A DNA stretch of 64,000 nucleotides, from assembly GCF_000224145.3 (NCBI RefSeq), contig NW_004191390.1:1-64000 (forward strand), written 5' to 3'. Position 1 is the stretch's first letter. Every line of letters begins with the position of its first letter. This DNA comes from Ciona intestinalis. Taxonomy: Eukaryota; Chordata; Ascidiacea; Phlebobranchia; Cionidae. The translations under genes were made by a program, and so were the position numbers. Below are positions 13,030 through 26,088 of this stretch, in pieces. The notes under the pieces were generated by a model that was not told the DNA's origin, made no database searches, and saw nothing but the letters and a program-made list of their open reading frames with translations.

Positions 13030-16000
13030 ATGCGAGGTTTATTAATATGTCACAGTAATAGCCAAGCTCTAGCACGTAAGTGTTAAATATTTGACAATTT
13101 TGTTTATAATTCATACAATTCACGTCTATGCTGTAGTGTTTATAAATTTAAAATGCATTTAACTTGTTAAACGACAGTCATTATGACACGGGTGTTCTGT
13201 TTCATACACCTCGTGCCCGCTTAAAAGTTACCACATATGTAACTTTGTTAGTAATTTCTTTTTCCATGTTAGCAGCGTTAAACCTTGAAACCTTATCTAC
13301 ACTAGAGCCATAACGTATCGTTGCAGGTTTGTGCATTCGCCCATGTACTTCATTCGCTCAATCTCGAGGCGTCCATGATTCGTATTTACCCTCTGGTCGG
13401 GGGGGTAGGTCCTCGTTTAGCGGGGTTGTTGCCACGGTGTTCGGACCGACGGGTTTCATCGGGTTGTCGGTGGTCAACCACTTGGGTGAGTTGGAACAAC
13501 CAAACAATTTGCGAAATATTAACAATCATGTTTGTCAAGCATTTGGTCTGGTGAAGAATCCACCCATAGTATTCACCAACCTCCAACGTATTGACAATTC
13601 TGTATACAATGTTTGCAATAAAGTTATGTAGGCCATGCATTTATCCCGAGGTAGTCATAAGGTCATTGTAACTTTCCTTTTACTTTTTGGTCAAATCTAA
13701 TTCTTCAATTTGTTATGGGTGAAAATAAGAAAACCAAAACGTCAATATGTTTAAAGTTATGGGTAACTGTGAATTTATTACCTGATGTAAAATATTGAAT
13801 TATTCTTCAGCTGCAATTGGAAGTAGCTTGGTTCTTCCATATCGAGGAACGTTTGAGCGAGTTCAACGGCATAAGTTGATGAGCGACCTCGGTCAGATGC
13901 ATGTTCGGGTAGATGGTTCATATTTACGTTTGTGTCAAAATAACTTTTTTTTACGTTTGTCTCAAAATAACTGGCACGACCAAGATTATATTATTTTACA
14001 CTGGCAGGCTTATATTAAATTAGTTAAAGTTAATTTAATCATCTAAATGTTATGAAACAATAATATACAACACATATGTTACAATCCACAGGAAATGTTC
14101 AACTCCAACGCAAGTGATGATCGCGTGAGGGAACTCATCGAACATTCGAACGTTGTCGTTAATTTGATCGGCTCGACTAAACCTTACAGGTACCTTGGTG
14201 GATCTGCATGTATTATATACCACATACTGTGTTATCGTGGACCTTGTAGCCAAACTGCTGTTGCATTTTATCCAACCCACATACGTTACTACTGAACTAA
14301 TCAAGTTTATGAATACATTAGTTTTTTATTATTTATTGTTGCAATGAATCTGATACTTAACAACTAAATCCTCTCATGCTGAGGCGTATCAACCACTTTA
14401 AGCCCCTGCACACAATGTTATCAACAATATTTATCACGACATCTATACTTTTCTTGATATTATTCACAATGTTTAATATCAATAGATTTTACTCCATGGA
14501 GGAAGTTAACGTAACTTGGCCGACGCGTCTAGCACAACTAGTGGCGGAAAAGAACGACGGGACGCGTTTGATTCATTTGTCGCGGTTGAATTGCCACTCG
14601 GATGAAGCTCGTAAACATTCGGAGATACTGAAGCAAAATGTGAGGGGTGCTGGGGTGTAAGGTTTTGTATTACGTCTGTTGCTTTTATTTCTTATCTTGA
14701 TATTATCAATTGATCAATAGTTTATATTCATTGGCATCTTAGTAAGAATAGATGTGTTGCAGCAGCAATGAAAATTTATCAAACTTTACTTCGTATTTTA
14801 ACTAAAGATTAATTTCTCCCTCAGTTCGAAGCCGAGCAAAACTTGAAGGAAATTTACCCGGGGTCGACGATTGTTCGGTGCTCAAGCGTCCACGGGAAAT
14901 ACGACAAGTTCACCACGTTCTGGTTGTCCCCTCGTAAGTGTGGGTTGTTTATGGGGGGTGGGGCAACGACAGTTGGTATAAAAATGTGTTCTGTTTCATA
15001 CACCTTGTGTTAGCTTTTTACCACGTATGTTACTTTGATAATTTGGACAAACCATTAGTGACTACTTGGTTGGAGTGCTTTGCCCAAGGACACATAAGCA
15101 CATATTTGTAGCAACGACGAGTCTTGAACCTCGTAACCTTATATTGTTTCTTCCACCAGGGTGGGTAAGTCTTGGTATGTTGGGTTCACAACCATTGATG
15201 TACGAAGGTGGGGAATCTACAATTATCCAACCGGTATGTGTGAGTGATGTAGCTGAGGGGGTGGCAAGGTTGGCGCGTCACCCCGATGCTCCTGGACAAA
15301 CCTTCGAGTTTGTGGGGTAAGTGGATTAGTGAGGTGTGTGTTTGATGTTAATATACCAACCTTAACAATGTCCCCCCCCACCAGACCCGATCGTTTCACG
15401 TTGAATGAATTCCTCGAATACGTTTACAATTGTCTCGGTCGCGACTATTACCCGGGTAATTCCCTTGGTTCAATGGATCGCAAAGATTCAAATATTCTGC
15501 AGCAGGTCAGTGGTGAACCAAAGTAAATATAAATACAAAGTTATGATGACACCAAGCGATCCCGAGGTAACATGGGGAACATTTAAAAACTTAGTTTAAA
15601 CTTTTGTTTTATTAAAAAATTGTTAAACTTGTTTTGTTTTTAAAAAAAAAACATTTCAAAAGTAACTTTTGTTTTTAAATTTTCCCCAAGAATCTATGGA
15701 GAAATTCACTTGATCTGAACTTTGAATATTTTGATTAAAACGACATGTTGTTGTTGGTGGTTGTAACATAACATACGTTATAAGGTGGTGCAAACGTATA
15801 TGGATTATTACTTCTGGAAGATGGACAAGCCCCGCATAAGACCGAGGTTCCTCGATCGACTGACGAGGGAGAACTCGGCACGAGGAATGTGGATGACGAG
15901 GGATTTCTTTAATATGGTGGGTCGTGCCCGCTTATGAGTTACAATATATGTAACTTTGTGGGTGATTGTTTTCTATGTATGGCTGATAACTTGACAACCT

Positions 16001-16586
16001 ATTAGTGACCACTGGGTTTGAGCAATTGCGGTTAAGTGTCTTGCCCAAGGACACATAACGCCCACAATGGTGGCAGCAAAGAGTCTGGTACCCAAAACCT
16101 CTAGTCTAAATAATTCCCACCATAATAACATCACAACCACTATTATGACATCACAGATGCAAACAACTGACAGAACAACTGGGGCTCCGGGTCTTCTCGA
16201 GTTAGGGATTTCCCCCGTTGCATATGAAGAATCAGGTTTTGACAGCCTTGGGGTTGCGCAGCATGAGAACTTCCTTATAAGGAAACGCGATAATATTATA
16301 CGGAAGGTGGGTTGTGGTTGGTAATGTTGGAAGTTTGTTTGTTTGGTATTCCTGTATGTAACTCAATAAATATTATTGTTTTAAAAAATTAATTTACAAA
16401 TATTTATCCTCGCATGGCGGGGCAACGATAGCCGTTATAACTTAGGTGTTTTGTTTTAAACACCTCATGCCCGCTTACCAGTTACCGCGTATGTTTGTGG
16501 GTGATTGTTACGTAACAAACCCATTGTTACATCAGGTCAATGAAGAATCACAACCGATGCCGACAGTCCAACATTTAATCGAATAA
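13030..16586 (+). CDS. NDUFA9: NADH dehydrogenase 1 alpha subcomplex subunit 9
   Basis: Accessory subunit of respiratory complex I on the mitochondrial matrix side; it belongs to the atypical SDR fold and binds NADPH. Eleven exons chain in phase: 13030-13075, 13327-13485, 13811-13908, 14092-14189, 14486-14639, 14825-14933, 15160-15316, 15385-15505, 15785-15916, 16157-16306 and 16536-16586, giving 424 residues against about 377 in human. The first exon encodes a basic, acid-free start ([10 protein letters not shown]...) suited to mitochondrial import, and its phase-1 GTAAGT donor fits the next exon. [20 protein letters not shown] carries the GxxGxxG dinucleotide motif near residues 55-61. [26 protein letters not shown] and [18 protein letters not shown] match the family. 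Introns 1 and 6 to 10 include SINE pieces. The stop lies only about 210 bases from the stop of KRR1 on the other strand. Confidence 0.95.
13170..13250 (-). repeat. SINE tail copy in NDUFA9 intron 1
   Basis: Reverse-orientation module with ACACGGGTGTTCTGTTTCAT, ACACCTCGTGCCCGCTTA and ATATGTAACTTTG. Confidence 0.8.
14975..15145 (-). repeat. SINE-like element, head plus tail, NDUFA9 intron 6
   Basis: Reverse copy in which the tail module (TGTTCTGTTTCATACACC...) is followed by the head module (TTAGTGACTACTTGG, TGCCCAAGGACACATA) and a reverse B-box-like GTCTTGAACC. Head and tail joined in one copy show that they form a single composite element. Confidence 0.8.
15918..16100 (-). repeat. SINE-like element, NDUFA9 intron 9
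   Basis: Reverse copy containing GTCGTGCCCGCTTATGAGTT, GGCTGATAACTTGACAACC, AGTGACCACTGGGTTTGAGC and GTCTTGCCCAAGGACACATA. Confidence 0.8.
16395..16510 (-). repeat. SINE tail copy, NDUFA9 intron 10
   Basis: Reverse tail module starting with TTATCCTCGCATGGCGGGGC and continuing through CACCTCATGCCCGCTTACC. Confidence 0.8.
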
Positions 16587-16797
16587 GTTCCAAAATTATT
16601 ATTTTTATTTTGAAAGTTTATATTTCATTGAGACAATACAAGAAAGGTTGGTTTAATGTATTCTGTGATGTCACAAACACGAACAATGGCAGTTTATTAC
16701 AAATTATGACAACATAATGCAGCTTAGCTCTTCTGGGATTTTCTTGTCTTTAACTAAAAAGAAGAAACTGTTAAAATACAAACTTTTAATTCCACCA

Positions 16798-18568
<1,771 letters not shown>

Positions 18569-18743
18569 TTAACCTTCACCACAAAATCACTTGCTTTATT
18601 TTTCCTAAATTGTGATTCAGTTTGAAACAGATACACGTCATGTTTACAACAAATTTTCCGTAAGATTTGTTTATTGATAAAATACACAATAGGTTTAAAA
18701 AGTTCCCGATCATAAAATCATGGAAATAAAATTCATGAAATAT

Positions 18744-19073
18744 TTAATGAGCGACGGAAGGTTGGCTTGCGTCGAATCCAACGTAAACTTCCTTGCGAAG
18801 TGACTCGATGGGGGCGTCATAGAAGTAACAATCTTTATCCTTCTTGATGGCCGTCACCCACTTCTGCGAACATCGGCTTGGGTCGATACGGTCACATGGT
18901 CTTGGGTTCGTCCAACGGTTGATTGACACGTCAGCTTTACTGAGGGCAGAATACGTTATCGCGAACGCTGCAAGCGCCCCTGCACCAACATAAGCGCCCA
19001 TGAGGGGATATAAATCAACATTCGCTTTCATTTGGTTGTTCAAGGCACGGCTGAACTTGAAAATAAACGACAT
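18744..19073 (-). CDS. NDUFA4: NDUFA4-like cytochrome c oxidase-associated subunit
   Basis: Small inner-membrane protein; the family is now placed with cytochrome c oxidase rather than complex I. The single-exon frame of 109 codons has a charged N-terminus, a membrane segment (LMGAYVGAGALAAFAITYSA, about residues 24-43) and then INRWTNPRPCDRI..., which corresponds to the WDRxNPEPWN region of the family, followed by a tyrosine/aspartate stretch and LRKE. At 109 residues it is longer than the usual 81-83, with extra length between NPRP and the tail and at the C-terminus. It lies about 260 bases downstream of KRR1 transcription in the opposite sense of reading (both genes are on the minus strand) and is divergent from RPS16. 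Confidence 0.75.
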   Translation of the reverse strand: MSFIFKFSRALNNQMKANVDLYPLMGAYVGAGALAAFAITYSALSKADVSINRWTNPRPCDRIDPSRCSQKWVTAIKKDKDCYFYDAPIESLRKEVYVGFDASQPSVAH

Positions 19074-19754
19074 TTTGAAAGTTTTTCGAAGTATATCTGG
19101 AAAGATAGAAATTCATGAAATGCAATCAATTTAATTAGTTTGAAAACAAATACAAACTATATATATGTAAACATTAGCTGCATAATGATGTCATAACATC
19201 GCTACAAGCTGCTGCAAACGCTATCACTGAACAACAACGTGCCAAACAAACACAAAATCAACTGAAATTATTTCGTGACCACAAAAAGTCAACCAATCTC
19301 TACTACCTACATGTGGTGACTTTCATTTACCATTAATCTAAAAATTGGGGACCAATAAAACAACTGACGTACTCCAGTACAATTTAAACTTAATACATGA
19401 GGTTTAGATCTAGGTAACTCATTTTATTTACCAAACACCCTTGATCGCCTTCTTCGTGTTTCGTATTGATTAACACCTTGAACGCAAGGCTCGAAGGAAA
19501 CGCTGCGGGGGTTGCAAGTCTGTTGTTGAGATTGGAAACTTCTACCCTCAAACTAATTAAGTCCTAAACAAAGCACGCGTTTAATATTCAGCTTTTCTCG
19601 TGTTTTTTGCAACTTAAATTGTATTTTACCACGTATTGTAATACCCGCCCCAAAAAGAATCCGCATGAACAGTTGTGAGATTAATATATAATATATATGA
19701 TTTCTGTGTGGAAGTTCTTTTCGCGAATTGCTCGTGGTCGAAATTTGGTTGAAA
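19074..19754. promoter_or_regulatory. Divergent spacer between NDUFA4-like and RPS16
   Basis: This should hold the start regions of both genes. It contains an open minus-strand stretch (about 19440-19565) and a 25-base word at 19501 that recurs exactly at about 22091. A pyrimidine-rich tract (TTTTCTCGTGTTTTTTGC) lies at 19592-19609. TOP-like pyrimidine starts are known for ribosomal protein genes, but I cannot fix the transcription start. Confidence 0.4.
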
Positions 19755-21110
19755 ATGACGAGTTTGAAAACGCAATCCGTGCAAGTTTACGGTCGTAAGG
19801 TAAGATTATTATCAACTATGAATATATATTAGGTCGTTGTTGATATTACTGTGTAAAATATCGCCGAATTACCGCTGTGTGGTTGTTGCTGGGTCTAACA
19901 ACCCACTGACCATCTCTCCCACAAGTTTCACCCGTAGCTTGTTTCAACAACAGTCAGTTTTCTGCCGATTCCCTTAATTGTTTTAATAATCGTCGCTATC
20001 ATATGCAAAAATAAAATACCAAATTATGTTTTAATTAATTTGATTAAACACAGAAAACCGCGACCGCAGTGGCTCACTGCAAGCGGGGGAAAGGTCTGAT
20101 CAAAGTTAATGGACGACCCATCGAACTTGTGGAGCCTGAAACACTCAGATATAAGGTGGGTGGTTTGGTTTATTCATTTTAAAGATTTATTTGCTGTTGT
20201 TTCTTAATATTGTTTTATATTCACACAAAACTTGTTCGTACAGTCGTCAACTTTCTTTACTTTTTTACCTTGTCAGGTTAGTTGCAAAAGTTTAGTAAGT
20301 TATATTGAAATTATTGACACCTCTGTTCGTTATGGAATAATAATATTGTGTGCGTTTGTTCCTACAATGGCATGTGTACGAACAAGCATTTTCATCAATC
20401 TTTAGACTCCGTGAGCTGCAACATGCTTGTCTCATTTTATTTAATAACGAATTAAATGTTATTTTTTAAAAGTTTTTCATATAATTTTTGAAGTGTTACG
20501 CATTGCTAACCCCACCCCACTTATAGATGGAGGAACCGATTCTACTTCTTGGCAAAACTCGTTTCGAGGGTGTTGATATCCGCATCCGTGTGAAGGGGGG
20601 CGGACGGGTCGCACAAGTTTACGCTATTAGACAAGCACTTGCAAAGTCACTCGTCGCTTATTACCAAAAGTGTAAGTTGGGTTTGTTTGGTTATTCTTGG
20701 TTGGACATTAAATATTAAAGCAATTTATTGTAGGACATATGTGGTGAATGAATGAATTTATGTAACTTGTTTATCCTCTGTCGTTACAACAAGGGTGTTC
20801 TGTTTCATACACCTCGAGCCTGCTTACGAGTTACCACGTAGATAACTTTAGTTATTTTTTTATTTGTGGCTGATAATTTGGACAACCCATTAGTGACCAC
20901 TGGGTTTGAGCAATTGCCCTTTGTCGAGCTTTAACCCGTACCCTTTACAAATTATTCCACATAGTTGTTGACGAAGCTTCCAAGAAAGAGATCAAAGACA
21001 CGTTGATCCAATACGACCGAACCCTGCTCGTATCCGATCCAAGGAGGAAAGAATCGAAGAAGTTTGGAGGAGCCGGTGCAAGAGCAAGATACCAGAAATC
21101 TTATCGTTAA
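19755..21110 (+). CDS. RPS16: 40S ribosomal protein S16 (uS9)
   Basis: Component of the small ribosomal subunit head; its C-terminal tail reaches the P-site tRNA. Four exons join in phase: 19755-19799, 20054-20155, 20527-20671 and 20965-21110, giving 145 residues (146 in human). Seen are [60 protein letters not shown] and the diagnostic C-terminal [16 protein letters not shown] ending in the conserved Arg. A canonical AATAAA follows the stop at 21124. Intron 3 contains a SINE copy. Confidence 0.98.
20780..20950 (-). repeat. SINE-like element in RPS16 intron 3
   Basis: Reverse copy with GGTGTTCTGTTTCATACACC, CGTAGATAACTTT, GGCTGATAATTTGGACAACC and AGTGACCACTGGGTTTGAGC, ending near a reverse B-box-like TTTAACCCGTACCC. 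Confidence 0.8.
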
Positions 21111-21123
21111 GATTTTGTTCCCA

Positions 21124-21129
21124 AATAAA
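21124..21129 (+). terminator. Polyadenylation signal of RPS16
   Basis: AATAAA located 13 bases after the stop codon, a spacing common in compact genes. Confidence 0.8.
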
Positions 21130-21756
21130 ATCAAAACGAAGATTTACGTTTATTATTGCAATAATGGTTGTTAGGCTCAGTGATGTAACAATGGTAGTTT
21201 TGTCCACAGTTGTCCAGCTTTAGAAAAGTTGTAATATCTTGTTATCAAGCAGATGTAGTTAAAATTCACTCGCGAAAAAGAATTCTTCAAACCAACATAA
21301 AAATTAAAGGTATTGTTTCCCAGTAATGTTGAGTTAAACATATACCATGTGATTGATCTATAAGTGACATATTCTTGTAATTAGATTGCCATGACATAAG
21401 ACCCAAACTGTTCAGGTTTGGTATCAAGACACCTGACATCTAGTATCCCTAAAACATCAGACACCAGTGGTATATGAAATATAGTCTGCCCATAAAACCC
21501 ATGATGTGATACCATGTAAATGTTTGTTCAGGTTTTGGAGTGTTTGAGTAACGTATGGTTTGGTGTTGGTTGCGGGTGGGAGGGTTAATACCCCGCTTTA
21601 TTGTGGCTGGAGTTTCCAACTGACTACCTTTCATAGACAACATACAAAACATAGGGAGAAATTATTAAATATAATATTTATTTGTCTATCAATTAGAAAA
21701 CAATAAACAAAGAATTGAAACATAATAATTGAACGGAAAGTAATTGTCCTGAGAAT

Positions 21757-24700
21757 TTACGAATCAACCCCCGACGAGGACGAGGCATCGGAGGTTTCTG
21801 ATTCGCTCGTTGTTTCAACTTTATTGCCGCGATATAATGATGGTACAGATATACTTGATCGCATGCGTGGAAAGGACTTGCTTTTGCTGAGTATTGTTCG
21901 GGTGTATTGTATGACGGGCGGATGTTGTTTATTTGGTGGACGTTGTTTAGATAATGCACTGGTGGATTTCGGGGGGGGATTCTGGATCGAATGTTTCATG
22001 AATTCATAATATGAGTGAGGAGGTTCCCCGGATCCTGAGGGTGAATTAAAGGTCACTCATTAATTTTCGATAAATTACGTTCACTTGTATCGCTGCGGGG
22101 GTTGCAAGTCTGTTGGTTCATTTTTAAAAATATGCTATTCCAATATACTAACCTAAAAATCCATTATAAATTCACCCATCTGTGAAGTGAATCAACTAAG
22201 GTGAAGTTGAGTTTGATATTGGCGATGGTATCAACAACAACCCAATAATAATCAACACATTCACCTGTTTCCTTGTTGTTGTTAGGTAGTGGGGTTGAAC
22301 GCAGGGAGTGAAAATATCGTTTAACATTTTTATCCACAGGTGGAATTACTTTACGTTCGGACGAGGTTGAAGAAGCGCTCGATATTCCGCTGTCCTCGTG
22401 TGGTGGGTCGTTCACGTGTAACACCTGCTTGGCATGGGGTATCAATGTAAAGTTCAGTTTCAATACAAACGGGACAATCTAACATAGGATTTTCATTTCA
22501 AACATTTCGGTTTAGTTATATAATAATTATAGGTATTGTTTGCATTGAAACTGACAAGAAACCTGTTTTATGAATCTAACATTATGTTAATTCAGCTACC
22601 AGTAATATAACATTGTTTTACTTAACCAATAATTGCCAATGAGCAAATAAAGCATTAAAACATTTAACACAATAAATCACAGAAGTTGTAAAATAACAGC
22701 ATCTTCACCTTTTCATTGGAATCCACGACCTCTTTGATGAATTCATCCCATCCAAGTTCATCCACAAACGTTTGGATCGAGTCCATTATATCCCCTGTAA
22801 CAGCAAGGTCGTGTCGACGACCTCGTTTGACGAACGGACCAACCTTCACCATGTTAAGCAACAATCGAGGGGTCGTGAACCTCGCGGAATCTACCAAACT
22901 CGCAAACGGCTCAACCTACATAGACATCATTAATAGTGATTGTCACCATTGTAGGCACTGGCGTCAATTCCCAGGGGGGCGCGCCCTGGGGTCACTAATG
23001 GGTTGTCTAAATTATCAGCCATACAGAAAACCCTCACCCACAAAGTTACATACGTGGTAACTTGTGAGCGGGCACGAGGTGTATGAAACAGAAAACTCAT
23101 GTTATAAGAACTGTCGTTGCCCGCCCACAAGTTATATCCACAACAACTCACCTGCAATGAAGTTCCGAACACTAACAACAAATCACACGAAGGGAAATCT
23201 TTTAAATAATAATAAAATCTTTTCGGTAAATCCTCTCCAAAGAAAACGATATCAGGTTTGATTGTTCCGTAACACAGAGGGGTGAGTTGACAACGTGGGA
23301 TCACACCTTTCAATATCTTGTCCTGGAACAATAGAGAATGTTATCTATATGGGTGAGGTCTTACAGTGAGGCAAGAAATGGGACCTGAAATTTAGCCCAA
23401 AGTTTGTCAACATATAATATGTATTGATATTGTTCACCAACTAAATTTTAAACAAAAATAATGAAGTTGTATTTTAGCAATGTTATTAAGAAAGCTAACA
23501 TAGGTATCAACCCCCCCCCGTCACCTTTATAACTTCCCCTTTGCATTTCTTCCCACACTTGGTGCATGAAGCTGTCGAAAATGTCCCGTGAGCCTCCACG
23601 AGTTTCGATGGGGGAATCCCCGCCACTGAGAACATGTTTGTTAAGTTAATTCACAAAACAGCAAACACACTTAACACACATCGTTCCAAACCATCGATAT
23701 TCTGCGTGTACATGCGTAGTAGAAGGCCCTTCTCATGCAAACAACGGACAAAATAATGAACAATGTTCGGCCGATATTTTCCACTTGGATAAAGTTCCTT
23801 GGCAAGCTCGAAGAAAGGTTTTGGATTGACGTTGAAATAATCTCGGTCGAACACAGCGGTCGGGGCCGGGATTTTGTATTTGTGTAAGTTGTCGTACAAC
23901 CCAGTGCCAGGTGTTCTGGGGGTGTTTTGGATAAGTTTGACAGATTGAAATCACACAGATGCTTTATATCAAATTTGATTTTAAATCATAATCAACAAAT
24001 GACATTTGTTAAACTATAAATGAAACAAGTACTTACATAATGTACTTCTATATTTACCCGACCGATATCGAGTTTCAATTCAAAGTAATTTTAAACCAAC
24101 CCATTCAGTATTAAGTGTATTGTTACATCATAAACAAACAATACATTTGGTCAATGGGGTGAACAGATCAATTATGTTTAAATCTGATATTAGTTGAATA
24201 AATACATTAATTCATAACAACATATATAATATATGCTTCTATATCAAAGCATTAATATATCTTTTCTCTGAAAGAATCTTCCAGCATTAACGCACAAAAA
24301 CAAACAATTGCCAAAAAGTCTCTATTAGAACCAGAATAGTCCTGTTTAAATTTTAACGAATAAAATATTATTATTGAACAACCGCTTGTAAAACATGACA
24401 TGCGCACCTGAAATCAGGGATTCCACTCCCGGTGCTGATGCCCGCTCCAGCCATCACTATAATATTCCTCACTCCCCCCGATGAAATCAACTCGGCAACA
24501 TCTTTAATAGATGATAGGGAAGATGGTGTTTTCCCCAACTGTGATCGTCGTTGGGGGGTTCTAACAAACACTTCGTTGTTAATAATAAAACATTATGACA
24601 TCACAATTAGGAACAAAACACAAAAAAAAAACCTGAATCCACTTAAACAAAAAATTCAGACGATAATTCACTCCAAAAATATTGTGAAAAAAAAGGAAAT

Positions 24701-25195
24701 AACTTTGCAAAACATCGTAGTTACCTTTGTTTTGAGACATCTCTTCTATTTATGTCGAGTTTGGAGAAAGATTTTGATATTTTTGTAACTTCGTCTTTTT
24801 GTTCTTGTTTCTTTTTCTTTTTTTTCTTGACAGTTTTCTTTTTTGTTTTTTCCACCCCAGATTTTAATTTGTTCGAACATGATTTGCTGAAATCTCCTTC
24901 AACAAAACTTTGATCATTTTCCATTTTCTACAAATTATAATTTTACTTGTTTAATATGAACACGCAATATGTAAGCACATCTTACTTTCGTTGTTGCACC
25001 GTTTCTTTGGCCTGTACCTGCATGTATACAAATATATTTAGTTTTTATCTAACACATATATAATATAAGATTACCTTCGTCATAACTTTTGTTCATTTTC
25101 AACAAAAACAAACTTTTCTGACATTCTTGTTTAATCTGTATTATAAATAGCTTGCCCACTTTACCCCCCAACCAACAACGACCCAAACATTTCAT
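21757..25195 (-). CDS. SIRT3/SIRT2-type NAD-dependent deacylase
   Basis: Class I sirtuin that removes acyl groups from lysines using NAD+. Ten exons chain in phase: 25096 (or 25195)-25075, 25017-24986, 24927-24725, 24560-24408, 23915-23680, 23625-23525, 23322-23152, 22915-22709, 22424-22265 and 22034-21757. They give 520 residues from the ATG at 25096, or 553 from an in-frame ATG at 25195. Numbering from the shorter form: a lysine run near 50-60, GAGIS at 124-128, [14 protein letters not shown] around 207-219, catalytic His228 in VEAHGTF, FFGEDLP and GTSLQVEPFASL. SGIPDFR, LARGTGLYDN-like spacing and LERxxGIPPSKL favour the SIRT3 side. Zinc cysteines are at 236, 239, 260 and 266; the second pair is CX5C instead of the common CX2C. 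The last ~145 residues are a Ser-, Pro- and Arg-rich tail that is not part of the fold. Confidence 0.9.
22985..23125 (+). repeat. SINE-like element in a sirtuin intron
   Basis: Contains GGGTTGTCTAAATTATCAGC, CCCACAAAGTTACATACGTG and GGCACGAGGTGTATGAAAC in order, that is, a head-tail junction in forward orientation, opposite to the host gene. Confidence 0.8.
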
Positions 25196-25508
25196 CTTAG
25201 TTTCAAAACAAACCAGGATTACGTCACGAACAGTGTTGCCAGGTAAATTTAATTTTTGATTGAAAACGTTAAATAAAAGTCGCAACTCACGTTTATTTAA
25301 ACTTTTTAAGTAAACCAGCAGTTTTTAGTTTAATCTTTGTGGTAGTGTTTCCGGATTTAAAGAGTTTGCAGATTTTAATGATTAATTCATAGATTTTATT
25401 TGGGTTATTTTCTGCCAGAAACTCAGGTCGTTGCACAAGAGATTTTCCTATTTAGGTTAAAGTTAAAGTTGAGGAGTATTTTAGTGTTTTTCCATCAAAT
25501 AACTAAAG

Positions 25509-25835
25509 ATGAGTTACCAACTATACCGTAGCACGACACTGGGAAATAGTTTGCAAGAATCGTTGGATGAACTCATTCAAAGTCAACAAATAACGCCACA
25601 ACTTGCGTTAAGGGTTCTGCTGGAGTTCGACAAAGCTATCAACCATGGTTTGTCGTCGAGAGTGCGGAACCGCGTTACTTTCAGAGGTGATTTGAACACT
25701 TATAGATTCTGTGACAATGTTTGGACGTTTGTGTTAAAAAACACTGAGTTCACCGACTGCCTTGTGAAAGTGAAAGTTGATAAAGTGAAGATTGTCGCTT
25801 GTGATGGGAGGAACCCTGGTGCCAAGGATGAATGA
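25509..25835 (+). CDS. GTF2A2: Transcription initiation factor IIA small (gamma) subunit
   Basis: TFIIA-gamma pairs with the alpha/beta subunit to stabilise TBP on the TATA box in the nucleus. Single-exon frame of 108 codons, the usual length (109 in human). [27 protein letters not shown]-type [12 protein letters not shown], and the C-terminal [20 protein letters not shown] / [10 protein letters not shown] are essentially family consensus. It has no introns, unlike the genes around it. It is divergent from the sirtuin gene, with about 310 bases between starts, and about 250 bases upstream of the phosphatase gene on the same strand. Confidence 0.97.
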   Translation: MSYQLYRSTTLGNSLQESLDELIQSQQITPQLALRVLLEFDKAINHGLSSRVRNRVTFRGDLNTYRFCDNVWTFVLKNTEFTDCLVKVKVDKVKIVACDGRNPGAKDE

Positions 25836-26088
25836 AGTCATCATGTTGATATAACTTCGTGTTTATTGTTAAAGAAGTGTCGCGTTGCCTGAAATTATGC
25901 CAGAATTTGGGGTGACATGCCAACCTAGGCACCCCTAAAGCATCGCCTATAAACGAATGTAAATGTGCCCCAACACATCATAAATACGATTGTTATGTCA
26001 TATTGTGAAATATTGTTTTGCAAACCATGTTCTGTTAACAAACTAAATCATCATTTATGTTTATCGTGGCTGTTAATATTTTGTGCAG

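Noticed and set aside
13386-13640. A minus-strand frame antisense to NDUFA9 exon 2
   Set aside because: Shadow of a well-supported exon.
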